A stretch of DNA of 55,254 nucleotides from Ignavibacteria bacterium (GTDB taxonomy: Bacteria; Bacteroidota; Ignavibacteria; Kapaibacteriales; UBA4661): the NCBI GenBank assembly GCA_013298775.1, contig JAAFIV010000008.1, positions 95,028 through 150,281 of the forward strand, given 5' to 3'. The notes below the pieces were generated by a model. It worked only from the letters and a program-made list of their open reading frames with translations. It searched no databases and was not told where the DNA came from. The translations under genes and the position numbers were made by a program. Of the stretch, positions 8,342-17,300 are shown piece after piece. Position 1 is the first letter of the stretch. Each line of letters starts with the position of its first letter.

Positions 8342-9583
8342 TTACGCTTCCAGCCCCGCCAACTGACCATTTGTGGAAGCCTGTCCTTTCGGAGCATAGC
8401 CTTCTTTGCGGAAAAATTCCTTGATATTCTGCGCTGCTTGGCGAATACGATGCTCGTTTTCAATGAACGCAATACGCACGTATTCATCACCATACGGACC
8501 AAAGCCAATGCCGGGACTGACAGCAATATGCGCTTCATTGATGAGCTTTTTCGCAAATTCTAAACTGCCCATTGCACGAAACGGCTCTGGAATTTTTGCC
8601 CACACAAACATACTTGCTTTTGGTTCTTCCATCGCCCAGCCCGCACGGTTGAAGGATTCTACCAATACTTTCATACGTTTTTCATAGGTTTGGCGAATTT
8701 TCTCCACGTCGTCGTCGTGATTGTTGAGTGCTTCAATCGCAGCAACCTGCAACGCCGTGTGTACGCCGTAGTCGTAGTAGCTTTTAATTTTCGCCAGCAC
8801 GCCTACAAGCCGCTCATTTCCTACCATGAAGCCCATGCGCCAGCCTGCCATGTTGTAGCTTTTGGACATCGTGAAGGTTTCCACCGCAACATCTTTCGCG
8901 CCTTCAACCTGCATGATGGACGGCGTTTTGTAGCCATTAAAGCAAATATCGGCGTAGGCAATATCGCTCACAATATAGAAGCGTTCTTTTTTCGCCAACG
9001 CCACCAATTCCTTGTAAAAATCAAGCTCGGCGGTGATGGTTGTGGGATTATTTGGGAAATTTACGACCACAAATTTCGGCTTCGGAATGGCTTCCTTGAT
9101 AGCTTTGGAGAGATTCGTAAAGAAATCTTCATCAGGCGACAATTTCACGCGATTCACATTTCCACCCGCAATCACCACGCCGTAGGTGTGAATGGGATAG
9201 CTTGGGTCCGGCACCACCACAAGGTCGCCTGGATCCACTGCCGCAAGCATGAAGTGTGCGTAGGCATCTTTTGAACCAATGGCAGAAATGGCTTCGGTTT
9301 CGGGATTGATATACACGCCGTAGCGACGCTCGTACCATTTAGAAATCGCTTCACGCAATTTCGGAATGCCCTTTGAAGCCGAGTAACGGTGCGTTCTCGG
9401 ACGCTGCAAGACCTCCACTGCTTTTTCGACAATCGCCGCCGGCGTGTCGCCATCGGGATTGCCCATGCTGAGGTCTATTACGTCGTGTCCGGCGTAGCGA
9501 GCCTTCATTTTGAGGTCGTTGATATGTGCGAAAATATAGGGCGGAAGCCGTTTTATGCGGTTGAATTCAATTTCTTGGAACAT
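8342..9583 (-). CDS. alaC: PLP-dependent aminotransferase, AlaC/class I-II type
   Basis: ATG at 9583, 413 residues, the usual length for the family. Fold-type I aminotransferase motifs are all present: SMGNPDGDTP near residue 40, the YSASKGIPKLREA substrate loop, NFPNNP at 175-180, SDIAYAD with Asp207 and Tyr210 contacting PLP, and the Schiff-base lysine K241 in SKSYNMAGWRMGF. The C-terminal EYVRIAFIENEHRIRQA carries the carboxylate-binding arginine. This matches the glutamate-pyruvate aminotransferase AlaC group, which makes alanine from pyruvate. The closely related LL-diaminopimelate aminotransferases are an alternative that sequence inspection alone does not exclude. It lies downstream of the DUF4292 gene on the same strand, separated by a hairpin. 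Confidence 0.88.
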   Translation of the reverse strand: MFQEIEFNRIKRLPPYIFAHINDLKMKARYAGHDVIDLSMGNPDGDTPAAIVEKAVEVLQRPRTHRYSASKGIPKLREAISKWYERRYGVYINPETEAISAIGSKDAYAHFMLAAVDPGDLVVVPDPSYPIHTYGVVIAGGNVNRVKLSPDEDFFTNLSKAIKEAIPKPKFVVVNFPNNPTTITAELDFYKELVALAKKERFYIVSDIAYADICFNGYKTPSIMQVEGAKDVAVETFTMSKSYNMAGWRMGFMVGNERLVGVLAKIKSYYDYGVHTALQVAAIEALNNHDDDVEKIRQTYEKRMKVLVESFNRAGWAMEEPKASMFVWAKIPEPFRAMGSLEFAKKLINEAHIAVSPGIGFGPYGDEYVRIAFIENEHRIRQAAQNIKEFFRKEGYAPKGQASTNGQLAGLEA

Positions 9584-9638
9584 AGAGAGTACGTGAAAAA
9601 AGAAACAAAGAATTGATTACAAAACTACTACAACGCAA

Positions 9639-9668
9639 CACAGCAGACAAGCGTACTTGTCTGCTGTG
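9639..9668 (-). terminator. Hairpin between the DUF4292 and aminotransferase genes
   Basis: CACAGCAGACAAG (9639-9651) pairs perfectly with 9656-9668 around the 4-base loop CGTA. It lies after the stop of the gene at 9725 in the minus direction. The following minus-strand sequence is only moderately T-rich, so termination is likely but not certain. The stem shares CAGACAAG with the repeat families in this window. Confidence 0.5.
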
Positions 9669-9724
9669 CAAATTATTCTTCAAAAATTCGGGAAGACTGC
9701 GGAGCGACAATCTTTAACACCGCA

Positions 9725-10504
9725 TCAGAGCTTCTTTCGGCGAACTTCCATCGGCGGCGTAAAACTATATTTTTGGTCTTTGGGATTTGCCTCTACCGTC
9801 CGTGCTTGCACGGTAAACGTGGCATTGATTTGCGGAAAGACCACAATGGCTTCGTGCGGCAAGCGCACATCGTTGGAAACGGCGTAATTACCGTAGCGCA
9901 CATTGATTATCGTATTGCCACTTTTTTGCATCATGCGCTTATAGTTGATAAAACCTTCTTCGGCAAAGGAATAAATCACGCGCTCGGTTACTGAATCGCG
10001 TTGGCGCAGATACACTTGTTCGCTGTCATTTTCAACGGGTTGTGCCTTGAATCCAACAAAACCGCCCGGAACTTCGCCGCGCAAAAAGCACGCAATATCG
10101 CCATGCGAAAGCGGCACACCGAGCCGTGTTTGGAAGTTTTTCTGCGTTGGTGCGCCTTGATAAAGCGTACCACTTAACACATCGTAGAAATTCATAAAAT
10201 CAGCTGTCGAAGCAATTTTGTACGCAACGATGTTGAATGGACCAAAAACCGTCAGCATGAGCGAATCTTTTTTGTAGAGCGTGCCAGTGAACTGACCTTT
10301 TTGCACACGTCCATCCACATCCACCGTGATATTACCATCGGCGCGAAGGCTGATAAGTGCGGTGCTGCGTTTCTCCAAAAGCGGCTCTAATTCAAAGTTC
10401 CCCGATGGTCGCTTTCCTTTTGCGGTGCTTGCGCTACCAGCACATGCCGCGAGAACAAAAGTGGCTACGAGCGTCATTGCAACAAGCATCAACACTGATT
10501 GCAT
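9725..10504 (-). CDS. DUF4292-type envelope lipoprotein
   Basis: The ATG at 10504 gives 259 residues, with a hydrophobic N-terminus ending in the lipobox VLAAC (Cys21). A longer frame to an ATG at 10651 overlaps the preceding gene by 23 bases and would bury the lipoprotein signal 50 residues in, so the later start is preferred. The body (RADGNITVDVDGRVQKGQFTG, KDSLMLTVFGPFNIVAYKI) resembles the DUF4292 family, a LolA/LolB-like beta fold found across Bacteroidota, often right after a TPR-protein gene as here. A role in outer-membrane lipoprotein or lipid handling is inferred from fold and context. The DNA just before the start has imperfect GAGTATxTATGC repeats. Confidence 0.75.
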   Translation of the reverse strand: MQSVLMLVAMTLVATFVLAACAGSASTAKGKRPSGNFELEPLLEKRSTALISLRADGNITVDVDGRVQKGQFTGTLYKKDSLMLTVFGPFNIVAYKIASTADFMNFYDVLSGTLYQGAPTQKNFQTRLGVPLSHGDIACFLRGEVPGGFVGFKAQPVENDSEQVYLRQRDSVTERVIYSFAEEGFINYKRMMQKSGNTIINVRYGNYAVSNDVRLPHEAIVVFPQINATFTVQARTVEANPKDQKYSFTPPMEVRRKKL

Positions 10505-10628
10505 GGAACATTGCTTCTGAACCTTAGCAATTGCGCAGGTATTTGTACTAGTATCTATGCGAGTATGTATGCGAGTATATATGCGGCTTTCCGGCGATGG
10601 TGCCAAAAGAGAGGCACTCGAAGAAAGA

Positions 10629-12374
10629 TTATTTTTTTTGAGCCGTATCATTGGAAAGTCGCTCCTTTAGTGAATGACGTTGAGGTTCTTTGCTGAGTGC
10701 TTCGCGCCACGCCTCGACAGCTTTTTCGCGGTTGCCGAGCTTGTTGTAGGCATCGCCGAGATGCTCATAAATGGTCGCACTCACGTCGCCGTTATCAATT
10801 GCTTGGCGAATAAATTCTACTGCTTTTTGGTAATTTCCGCGCTGGTACAGAATCCACCCAAAGGTGTCCAAGTAGGACGGATTCTTGGGTTCAGCCTTGA
10901 GCGCGGTTTCAATCATTTGCTGTGCTTTGTCGAGTTCGAGATTGCGCTCCGAGAGCGAATAGGCGTAGTTGTTATTGGCAAGCGCGTTTGTGGGGTCGAG
11001 CTTCAAGACGCGCTGGTATGCGGCATCGGAAGCGATGAGATTGCCTTGTCCATTGTGCAAAATACCAAGCTGATTCCACGCATCAATGTTTGCTGAATCA
11101 AGGCGTATTGCCTTGTTGAGGACGGTTATTGCGCGAGCGGAGCTATCCATTTGCGAAAGTGCCAAGCCCCAGAGGAAAAAGAGCTGTCCATTTGCGGGAA
11201 AGCGCGTCGTTGCTTCTTCTGCGGTGCGAATCATTTCTGAAAAACGGCGTTTTTGGAATTGATATGCGCAAATTTGCAAGGACACTTCCACAACCGAATC
11301 TTTTGCCAATGCTGCTGCTTGGGAAAAATAGGCATTACTTTTGCCAATACGCTCTAAATTTCCAGCCAACAAGCCGCATAAAAGCTGGATTTGCCATGAC
11401 TGCGCATAGCCTACTTTATTGCGGAGTTCGATGCGGTCGAGGAATTTTTCTGCGTATATTTTCGCGCCGTTGCTTTGCTCAATGTTTTGCAACAGTGCAT
11501 TGCCAAACTGCCCCGCCAAACGAATTGCATCGTCGTCGGGAAGAACATTTTCCGACGACGTAAACAGCTCAAACCCCTGACGAAAGCTCTTCTGGAAGAG
11601 ATATGCTTCCATCAAGGTATAAAGAATCGCTTGGTTGTCGGGCGAGCTGGAACGCAGTTTTTCTAAGCATTCGAGAGCTTTTTGACTATTTCCCTTCTGC
11701 GAATACAGTTCCGCCAATCTTGCAAGAATCATGCCATCATTTTCATCTTGCTCGCGTAAAATTTCGTTGTATAATTCAATCGCCGTGTCCACGTTGCGAA
11801 GTTCGTAGAGCCGCGCAAGCATGTACACATTCATCGGGTCGTCGTCTTGCTGGCGAAGAAATTGATAGAGCGTAATTGCCTCATCCACGCGGAATTGCTG
11901 GACATAAATATCACCTAAGAGCCGAAAAGCGGGGAGAAACGTAGAATCTTTCGTAACGGCACGGCGCAATTCCTCAAGCGCGAGGTCAGGCTTACCGAGT
12001 TTATTGTAATTCACACCCATCGCATAATGAATAGCTGCTGCCGTATCGTAACGTGAGGCTTGTTGAAATTCCAAAATAGCTTCGGCGTAGCGTTCTTGCA
12101 TTTGCAAAAGTGCGCCTTTCACGTAGTAATCACGCGCCTTTCCGGGTTGGAATTGGAGCGAATCACCAAGCGGATTCGGTAATGGCACTTGGCGTGCGGC
12201 AACGCGGAGTTTGGATTGAGACTTGCTACTATTTTGGTCAGAAGCCGCTATTTTACTCGCATTCGAGCAAGATTCGGTGAATACACATACAGCAAAACCG
12301 CACAAAAGCAGGACGGCATGCGCACGCAAAGCGGAGAGCGACGGAGAAAGAAAATGTATTCGGAAACGAGACAT
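10629..12374 (-). CDS. TPR-repeat protein, probably exported
   Basis: The ATG at 12374 gives 581 residues. The frame runs on to 12743, but that part overlaps the divergent CCA-adding gene and has no domain. The N-terminus (MSRFRIHFLSPSL, then AHAVLLLCGFAVCVFTESC) is a signal sequence. The cysteine could be lipidated, although TESC is a poor lipobox. The rest is a run of about a dozen tetratricopeptide repeats, for example YYVKGALLQMQERYAEAILE, AIHYAMGVNYNKLGKPDLAL and ALANNNYAYSLSERNLELDK. TPR arrays hold protein complexes together. With DUF4292 directly downstream it matches the conserved Bacteroidota TPR-DUF4292 pair, so an envelope role is likely. The two genes are probably one operon. Confidence 0.82.
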   Translation of the reverse strand: MSRFRIHFLSPSLSALRAHAVLLLCGFAVCVFTESCSNASKIAASDQNSSKSQSKLRVAARQVPLPNPLGDSLQFQPGKARDYYVKGALLQMQERYAEAILEFQQASRYDTAAAIHYAMGVNYNKLGKPDLALEELRRAVTKDSTFLPAFRLLGDIYVQQFRVDEAITLYQFLRQQDDDPMNVYMLARLYELRNVDTAIELYNEILREQDENDGMILARLAELYSQKGNSQKALECLEKLRSSSPDNQAILYTLMEAYLFQKSFRQGFELFTSSENVLPDDDAIRLAGQFGNALLQNIEQSNGAKIYAEKFLDRIELRNKVGYAQSWQIQLLCGLLAGNLERIGKSNAYFSQAAALAKDSVVEVSLQICAYQFQKRRFSEMIRTAEEATTRFPANGQLFFLWGLALSQMDSSARAITVLNKAIRLDSANIDAWNQLGILHNGQGNLIASDAAYQRVLKLDPTNALANNNYAYSLSERNLELDKAQQMIETALKAEPKNPSYLDTFGWILYQRGNYQKAVEFIRQAIDNGDVSATIYEHLGDAYNKLGNREKAVEAWREALSKEPQRHSLKERLSNDTAQKK

Positions 12375-12688
12375 AGGTTCGTAAGGCGCATGAAATAAAG
12401 GGTTGGATGTGCGCCAAATGTACACCAATTCAGCAATACAACAAGGCGCAAGTGTCAATAAAATAGCATAAAATTGGATTTTTACCATATAAAATCGGAA
12501 AGAGAGCAGGGCTTTTCTTCCTGCGCGTTGTTCTTCCCTTCTTGCCCCAAGCATTCTTGCCCTAAGCATTCGTGCGAAAAACTCTCCTTGCATACCGTTG
12601 AAAATTTCCCCATTTTTGGCGGTTTCGCGTGTGCCTTTGCCGCGTACTATCTGTTTTTGCCGTCTGTTTTTGCCGTTTCCCCTCACCC
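12375..12688. other. Divergent intergenic region
   Basis: The 314 bp between the divergent TPR and CCA-adding genes should hold both promoters. It contains short direct repeats: AGCATTCxTGCCC near 12551-12575 and two units of CTGTTTTTGCCGT just before the CCA start. I see no further gene and no convincing promoter consensus. Confidence 0.5.
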
Positions 12689-14230
12689 ATGCAAACACCA
12701 GAACAAATATCGCCAGAACAACGCTCGTTTTCTCTCGAACCAATCATCCACGCTGTTGCTGAATTTGCTCAGGAATGCGGCGTAGAAGCATACGTCGTCG
12801 GTGGCTACGTGCGAGATATGATGCGGGATGCCGTGCGGAAAGACTTGGATTTTACCATCGTTGGCGATGCCGTGCGCTTTGCTGAACGCTTTGCAGAGCG
12901 CATGAAAACTCGCGCGGTGGTGTATGAACGCTTTCGCACTGCTCTTGTGCCAGTGGGCGAATATCATTGTGAATTTGTTGGGACGCGGCGTGAAAGCTAC
13001 ATGCCGCATTCGCGCAAGCCGATTGTGAGCGAAGGAACGTTTGAAGATGATTTGCGCCGCCGCGATTTCACCGTAAACGCAATGGCAATTTCTCTCAATA
13101 AACATGATTTTGGGCGGCTTGTGGATATGTTCGAGGGGCAAGCCGATATGAGCGCGAAAATCCTCCGCACCCCGCTCGACCCCGATGTAACCTTCAGCGA
13201 CGACCCGCTCCGAATGATGCGTGCTGCGCGGTTTGCATCGCAATTGCAATTTCGCATTGAAGACCGCACCCTTGCTGCCATTCGCGGGATGTGCGAGCGT
13301 ATTAGCATCATTTCCCAAGAGCGCATTACGGATGAATTTTTGAAAATTCTTGCCTCGCCCAAACCCAGTATTGGTCTTGGAATCCTGTACACGACGGGGC
13401 TGATGAAATTTATTTTTCCTGAGCTTCACGCGCTCGGCGGCGTAGATTTAATCAAGGTAGAAGGGCATGCGTATCGGCACAAAGACGTATTTTATCACAC
13501 CTTGCAGGTGGTGGATAATGTCGCGGCAGTAAGCGATAACCTGTGGTTGCGCTTCGCAACGCTCATGCACGACATTGCTAAACCCAAAACAAAACGCTTC
13601 CTAAGCGGCATCGGATGGTCGTTTCACGGACATGAAGACTTGGGCGCGAAGTGGCAAGACCGCATTTTTCGGAAATTGAAATTGCCCTTGCATCATTTGG
13701 AATACGTAAAAAACCTTGTACGCCTGCACCAACGCCCGATGCAGCTTGTGGATGAAGAAGTAACAGATTCTGCAATTCGCCGCGTGATTGTACAATCCGG
13801 CGACGCGCTCGAAGACCTGTTTATGCTCTGCCGCGCTGATATTACCACGAAAAACCACGCACGCGCCGCAGAATATCTGAATAATTACGAACTCGTATAT
13901 CAAAAAACCCTGCTCGTCCGCGAGCGTGACAAACTGATGGAGTTTCAATCTCCCGTGCGCGGCGAGGAGATTATGGAGCTATTTGCCATGCCGCCTTCAC
14001 GCGATATTGGCATTTTGAAAACAGCAGTGGAGAATGCAATTTTGGAAGGAATTATCACGAATGATTACGACGCTGCAAAGCAATATTTGCTGGAACAAAA
14101 AGAAACGATTCTCGCTCAAAAAAATGCCCCCTCAAACCGCAGAGGCGAGGTAGAACGCCACATTTCAGAGCAACGCAAGGAAATACATGAGCAGCACGCG
14201 GCGAAGAAAAAGGGCAAGAAAGAACTTTAA
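12689..14230 (+). CDS. CCA-adding / poly(A) polymerase-family nucleotidyltransferase with HD domain
   Basis: The ATG at 12689 gives 513 residues. A TTG-like start 60 bases upstream is possible but adds only a hydrophobic stretch. The class II nucleotidyltransferase head is clear: VVGGYVRD at 36-43, the metal-binding pair in KDLDF (Asp52, Asp54), RRRDFTVNAMA, then DPLRMMRAARFASQL and the RISIISQERITDEF neck. An HD phosphohydrolase region follows (DVFYHTLQV, LMHDIAKPKT, FHGHEDLG), as in bacterial CCA enzymes with 2',3'-phosphodiesterase or phosphatase activity. The very C-terminus is lysine-rich (KKKGKKEL). It would build or repair the tRNA 3' CCA end. Splitting into CC- and A-adding enzymes cannot be excluded. 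Confidence 0.92.
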   Translation: MQTPEQISPEQRSFSLEPIIHAVAEFAQECGVEAYVVGGYVRDMMRDAVRKDLDFTIVGDAVRFAERFAERMKTRAVVYERFRTALVPVGEYHCEFVGTRRESYMPHSRKPIVSEGTFEDDLRRRDFTVNAMAISLNKHDFGRLVDMFEGQADMSAKILRTPLDPDVTFSDDPLRMMRAARFASQLQFRIEDRTLAAIRGMCERISIISQERITDEFLKILASPKPSIGLGILYTTGLMKFIFPELHALGGVDLIKVEGHAYRHKDVFYHTLQVVDNVAAVSDNLWLRFATLMHDIAKPKTKRFLSGIGWSFHGHEDLGAKWQDRIFRKLKLPLHHLEYVKNLVRLHQRPMQLVDEEVTDSAIRRVIVQSGDALEDLFMLCRADITTKNHARAAEYLNNYELVYQKTLLVRERDKLMEFQSPVRGEEIMELFAMPPSRDIGILKTAVENAILEGIITNDYDAAKQYLLEQKETILAQKNAPSNRRGEVERHISEQRKEIHEQHAAKKKGKKEL

Positions 14231-14265
14231 TATACTGATAACGGGTAGAAATTGCACAAGTCAAA

Positions 14266-14326
14266 CCCGCCCGACGGCAGCGTTCTTGCACTCTTCAGCC
14301 GCCGGACGGGAAGAGCGTCCTACCCT
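14266..14326. terminator. Possible bidirectional terminator
   Basis: CCCGCCCGACGGC (14266-14278) and GCCGCCGGACGGG (14298-14310) form an imperfect G+C-rich stem between convergent genes. GGGTAG at 14243 and CTACCC at 14321 could extend it. There is no strong T-tract. Confidence 0.35.
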
Positions 14327-14353
14327 TGTTGAGTACAGAACTTTCATAAAATT

Positions 14354-17300
14354 TCACCGCACAATCACCATTGCCTTCGCGGCACGGAATCCTGCGCTTT
14401 CCAGCACGTAAAAATACACACCCGCCGCTAGTTCCTGCGTTGGTACATCCACCACGTAGCGACCGCTTTGCAACACGTTTTGTCCACTCAAGACCGTGTG
14501 AACTTTCTGCCCTTGCGCAGAGTAAATTTCCAAGCGCACAGGCGCAGTTTCGGCAAGTTCAAACTCGATAGAAGTCTTTTCTGATGCGGGATTGGGGGCA
14601 TTTTGTTTCAATTCAGCGAGCGCGTTTCCTGGTTTGGGAAATTGTAAATACGTTAAATCGCAAATGCCAAGCGTGGTAAAAATCGCAGTGGAGGCTTGCG
14701 GACGAATGCGCAAAAACATCAGCGAATCCGTGCGAAACGAGGCGGAATCAGGGCGGAGAACCATGCTCGAAACGAGCGTATCTGGCACAGCAGCGATAAA
14801 CCGCACCTGCGCTACTGTTCCTGCTTTCAGCGAATCCATTGCGGAAAAATCAAACGTAAGCGTATCGCGGAACTGATTCAGATTAGCGTTCATGCGCCCT
14901 TTCACATCCTGCACCAAACGCGCATCCAAAAACTTCAGCGAATACGGACTAAAGCGCAGACGCAGCGTAAAGGCAAATTGCCGCAGCCAGAACGTCTGTC
15001 CACGTAGCTGCGCGGCAATATCGCGGTTCAGGGCAATCGGTACATTCACGGTATCGGTGATTTGCCCACGAATGCTGTGCGGCTGCGGGCTTGCCGTCGC
15101 GGTGGTGAGCGTAAACTGCACGGGCAAATCGGTCAGAACGCCGCGCCCAGTGATGGTGGCAATCGTTGCAGAGGCGCATGGTTGCTCGCCTCGAATCCAA
15201 AGCGTTGTATCAATGCGGTTGCTCGTGCGCGGACAGTATTCGAGCGTGAGGCGCAGCGTTTGCCCAGCGCGAAGCGAATCCGAAAGTGCTGGAACACTAG
15301 CAACAATGCGCACTTCAGGCGGCAACTGCACAAGCGAAATTGCCCGCACCGCCACATCGCCCGTGTTGCGAATGCTGAGGTCTTGACGGCGACAATCCAA
15401 TATCTGCACGGAATCAAATTGCACCGGAAGCGGCTGAAGCGCAGTAATACTGGTTTCTTGGATGAATACTTGTGCTGAACGCGACTCTGGTGCGAGTGCT
15501 GGCTGCGTGGTATCACTGGTAACAACGCTGATGCTGTCAATTTCCATGCGAAAGGCAGCGCGGCGCGGCGAAATACTCTCAAACTGCACCGATGCTTGCT
15601 CTCGGAGCGAATCCGTCCGTGGCGTAACGATGCGCACCTGCACACCGCCTTGCGTGGCACGAATCGTGGCGGTTGATGCCAAAAGTGCCATAATTCCTTG
15701 CGTTCTAAAGACTGTATCTGTTCGTGATACGCCCACAAGCCGCACCGCCGTTGTATCGAAGCGGATTCGCGCTGTGATAGTGCGCGGAGTTGCAGCAATA
15801 GCCGCTCGCGTGTAAGCAAATATCGGCACCGTCAAACTTCCGCACGTCGTTGTGCGCAGCGTATCAGCCGCGAAACTGGTGCTACTGCTAAAGGAAAGTC
15901 GCAAAGGATTGGGTGTGCCATTAAAGCCATCGCCGCTTACAAGCACCGTCGTATCTTGGTCGCGGCAAGGCTGCGCTTGGTAAATCACCATGCGAGCTTG
16001 GTAGTTGCCCTGCGCACGCGGACGGAAGCCAAGCCGCACCGTTACTGGCGGTGCGTTGGGTTCGAGACGAATGGGAAAGCTCGGCGACAGCACACGAAAA
16101 ACATTCTGATTTGGTAAAAAGCTGATAGAATCTATCACGACGGGCTGTTGGGTTGGATTTTGCAAGACGCCTGGAATGCTCAAGACCACGCTTTGCGGCA
16201 TGAGATTATCATTATCCAGCAAAGTCGGCGTGAAGCACGCACACGGAACTTGCGCTGGAAGTGGCTTAAACACGAAGTTTCGTCTGCCCGCGAGAATGAC
16301 GGAATCTTCGCGTGGTCCGCGAGCGTCCTCCACAACAAAGAGCATTCGTGCGCGGCTTGTAGCGAAGCGGTCTTCGGCTGGAATGCGCGGGCAATAGCGC
16401 ACAAGCACAGTGTCGGCAGAATTAGGCGGAATTTGGTACGGCACTTGTCCCGACGGCGAGCGAAGCGATGTCCACGAGAACAGTTGCGGTGCGCCTCCGG
16501 GGATATTCACCGAATCAATCTCCACGCGGCGCACGGTCATTGGATTGACAAACGACGGATTCGACAAGGGAATACGACGCTCCGAGCAGTCACAGGGGCG
16601 CGTAAAACCAAAGGGAACTGGATAGCCGCCTAGCTCGAAGCGCACAACTTGCCCGCGTCCCTGCACTTCCCCTTCAATACTCGCAGGACACGGACTCTGC
16701 GACACCGCACGGAAACGCCCAGAATACACGCGGTCTTGCGTTGGCGCAAAGGCGACAATCACGCGAAATTGCTCACGCGGAGCGAGCGTTGCAGGGAAAG
16801 GTCGCGGCTGGAAGCGAATACTGAAGCCATCAGGCAGCTCAAGGCGCGTCAAATCAAGCGGTACTTGCGAAAGATTCTCTACAACGACGGTATCAAGCCG
16901 CGTATCGCCCACTTCCACTACGCCATACGCTACAACAGGCGTAGCAAAGAGCCGTGGCGCGACCGAGCTTGCGCGAATCACAATTTCCCACTGCTGCCCA
17001 CCGTTTTCAAAGCGGAAGAACGCAACATCCGTGCGGTCTTGCGTGAGGTCGTTTGGCACGTAGCGGAAAAGGAAGGTTTCGCTTGAATTTGCACGAATTC
17101 TTAGCATCGTAACACTCGCATTTATCAAACCTGAAAACTCCTGAATCCGACCGCCAGAACGGTCTTCAAACATAGGGTTATTGAGGAATTGGTCAGAATT
17201 GGTCACGTTGCGAATAATCACGCTGTCCGTGCGAAACTGGCATCCAAGCACATTGTCAATGCGTTTTACTGCCGAATCAATTTGAAAAACTGCCTGAATA

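Noticed and set aside
12375-12743. N-terminal extension of the TPR protein
   Set aside because: It would overlap the divergent CCA-adding gene and its translation is basic and featureless. The ATG at 12374 begins a signal sequence.
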